Source of the DNA: Brachybacterium sp. UMB0905
GTDB lineage: Bacteria; Actinomycetota; Actinomycetes; Actinomycetales; Dermabacteraceae
Reading direction: 5' to 3'
Assembly (NCBI RefSeq): GCF_002871795.1
Contig: NZ_PNHL01000013.1
Location: 27,081-91,080, forward strand
Length of the DNA stretch: 64,000 bases
This document shows, piece by piece, positions 63,642-64,000 of this stretch (the first letter of the stretch is position 1; each line of letters opens with the position of its first letter). Both the position numbers and the translations under genes were made by a program. Below the pieces are notes generated by a model that ran no database searches, was not told the origin of the DNA, and worked only from the letters and a program-made list of their open reading frames with translations.

Positions 63642-64000
63642 CTGTAAGTTTTTTAGGGCGCACGGTGGATGCCTTGGCACAAGGAGCCGACGAAGGACGT
63701 GTGAGTCTGCGATAAGCCTCGGGGAGTTGACAACTGAGCTGTGATCCGAGGATGTCCGAATGGGGAAACCCACCAGGGGTCATGCTCTGGTACCCGCCAC
63801 TGAATGTATAGGTGGTATGGAGGGAACGCGGGGAAGTGAAACATCTCAGTACCCGCAGGAAGAGAAAACAAAAGTGATTCCGTGAGTAGTGGCGAGCGAA
63901 AGCGGAGGTGGCTAAACCTTGTTTGTGTGATACCCGGCAGGGGTTGCAGGCGAGGGGTTGTGGGACGTATCGGTCTGGTCTGCCGGCCAGACGGCGTGGA
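63642..64000 (+). rRNA. rrl: 23S ribosomal RNA, 5' part
   Basis: Starts near 63642 by alignment with the E. coli 5' end; CACGGTGGATGCCTTGGCAC (63661-63680) is the conserved start region and GACGAAGGACGTG follows. It runs off the window. Confidence 0.97.

Overview
The window comes from a high-GC actinobacterium. The 16S rRNA gene at 61752-63274 reads like Dermabacteraceae and, from memory of the variable regions, most like Brachybacterium; no database search was possible. Supporting context: GC is roughly 70% outside the rRNA region, a monomeric NADP isocitrate dehydrogenase and a mycothiol-dependent formaldehyde dehydrogenase are present, and the gene order argCJBDFR-GH, tyrS, rrn is one seen in Micrococcales. 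There is no phage, plasmid, IS element, tRNA gene or CRISPR array.

Layout. 1-4413: 3' part of a BCCT osmolyte transporter, a phosphoribosyltransferase, a DUF808 membrane protein and an MFS exporter. 4455-12202: phosphoketolase, a tandem-PepSY lipoprotein read from a CTG start codon, an amidohydrolase, PPK2, thiol peroxidase, a DUF488 protein and a TSUP permease. 12416-19325: a PRC-barrel/DUF2382 stress protein, an alpha/beta hydrolase, isocitrate dehydrogenase, a lipoprotein and a ZIP metal transporter. 19398-26360: histidine genes hisD, hisC-hisB-unknown-hisH-small membrane protein, priA and an SseB-like gene, with most stop/start codons overlapping. 26470-35660: an MFS protein, DUF1844 and a membrane-anchored protein, infC-rpmI-rplT behind a long structured leader, a TrmH-type rRNA methyltransferase overlapping a CopD-CtaG fusion, a DinB/DUF664 remnant and an unknown membrane protein.

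35821-43584: an MBL hydrolase paired with mscR, then pheST, a GH20 glycosidase and a GH18 protein that resembles the catalytic domain of EndoS-type endo-beta-N-acetylglucosaminidases. 43738-49717: a five-gene oligopeptide/oligosaccharide-type ABC importer on the minus strand. The GH18 gene and the importer operon each have a near-identical 15-bp palindrome next to a -10-like element. This points to one co-regulated system that imports N-glycan or glycopeptide material and cuts it inside the cell; it is the most interesting part of the window.

50079-61175: a SAM methyltransferase, the complete arginine pathway argCJBDFR-argGH with a candidate ARG box over the argC start, and tyrS. 61176-64000: two rRNA promoters, the leader, 16S rRNA, a spacer without tRNA, and the first ~360 nt of 23S rRNA.

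A recurring feature is a TANNNT hexamer 6-8 nt before the start codon with no Shine-Dalgarno sequence (PPK2, TSUP, zupT, hisD, DUF3054, hisC, methyltransferase, argC). This suggests that many transcripts here are leaderless. Two genes use rare start codons: infC (ATC) and the PepSY lipoprotein (CTG).
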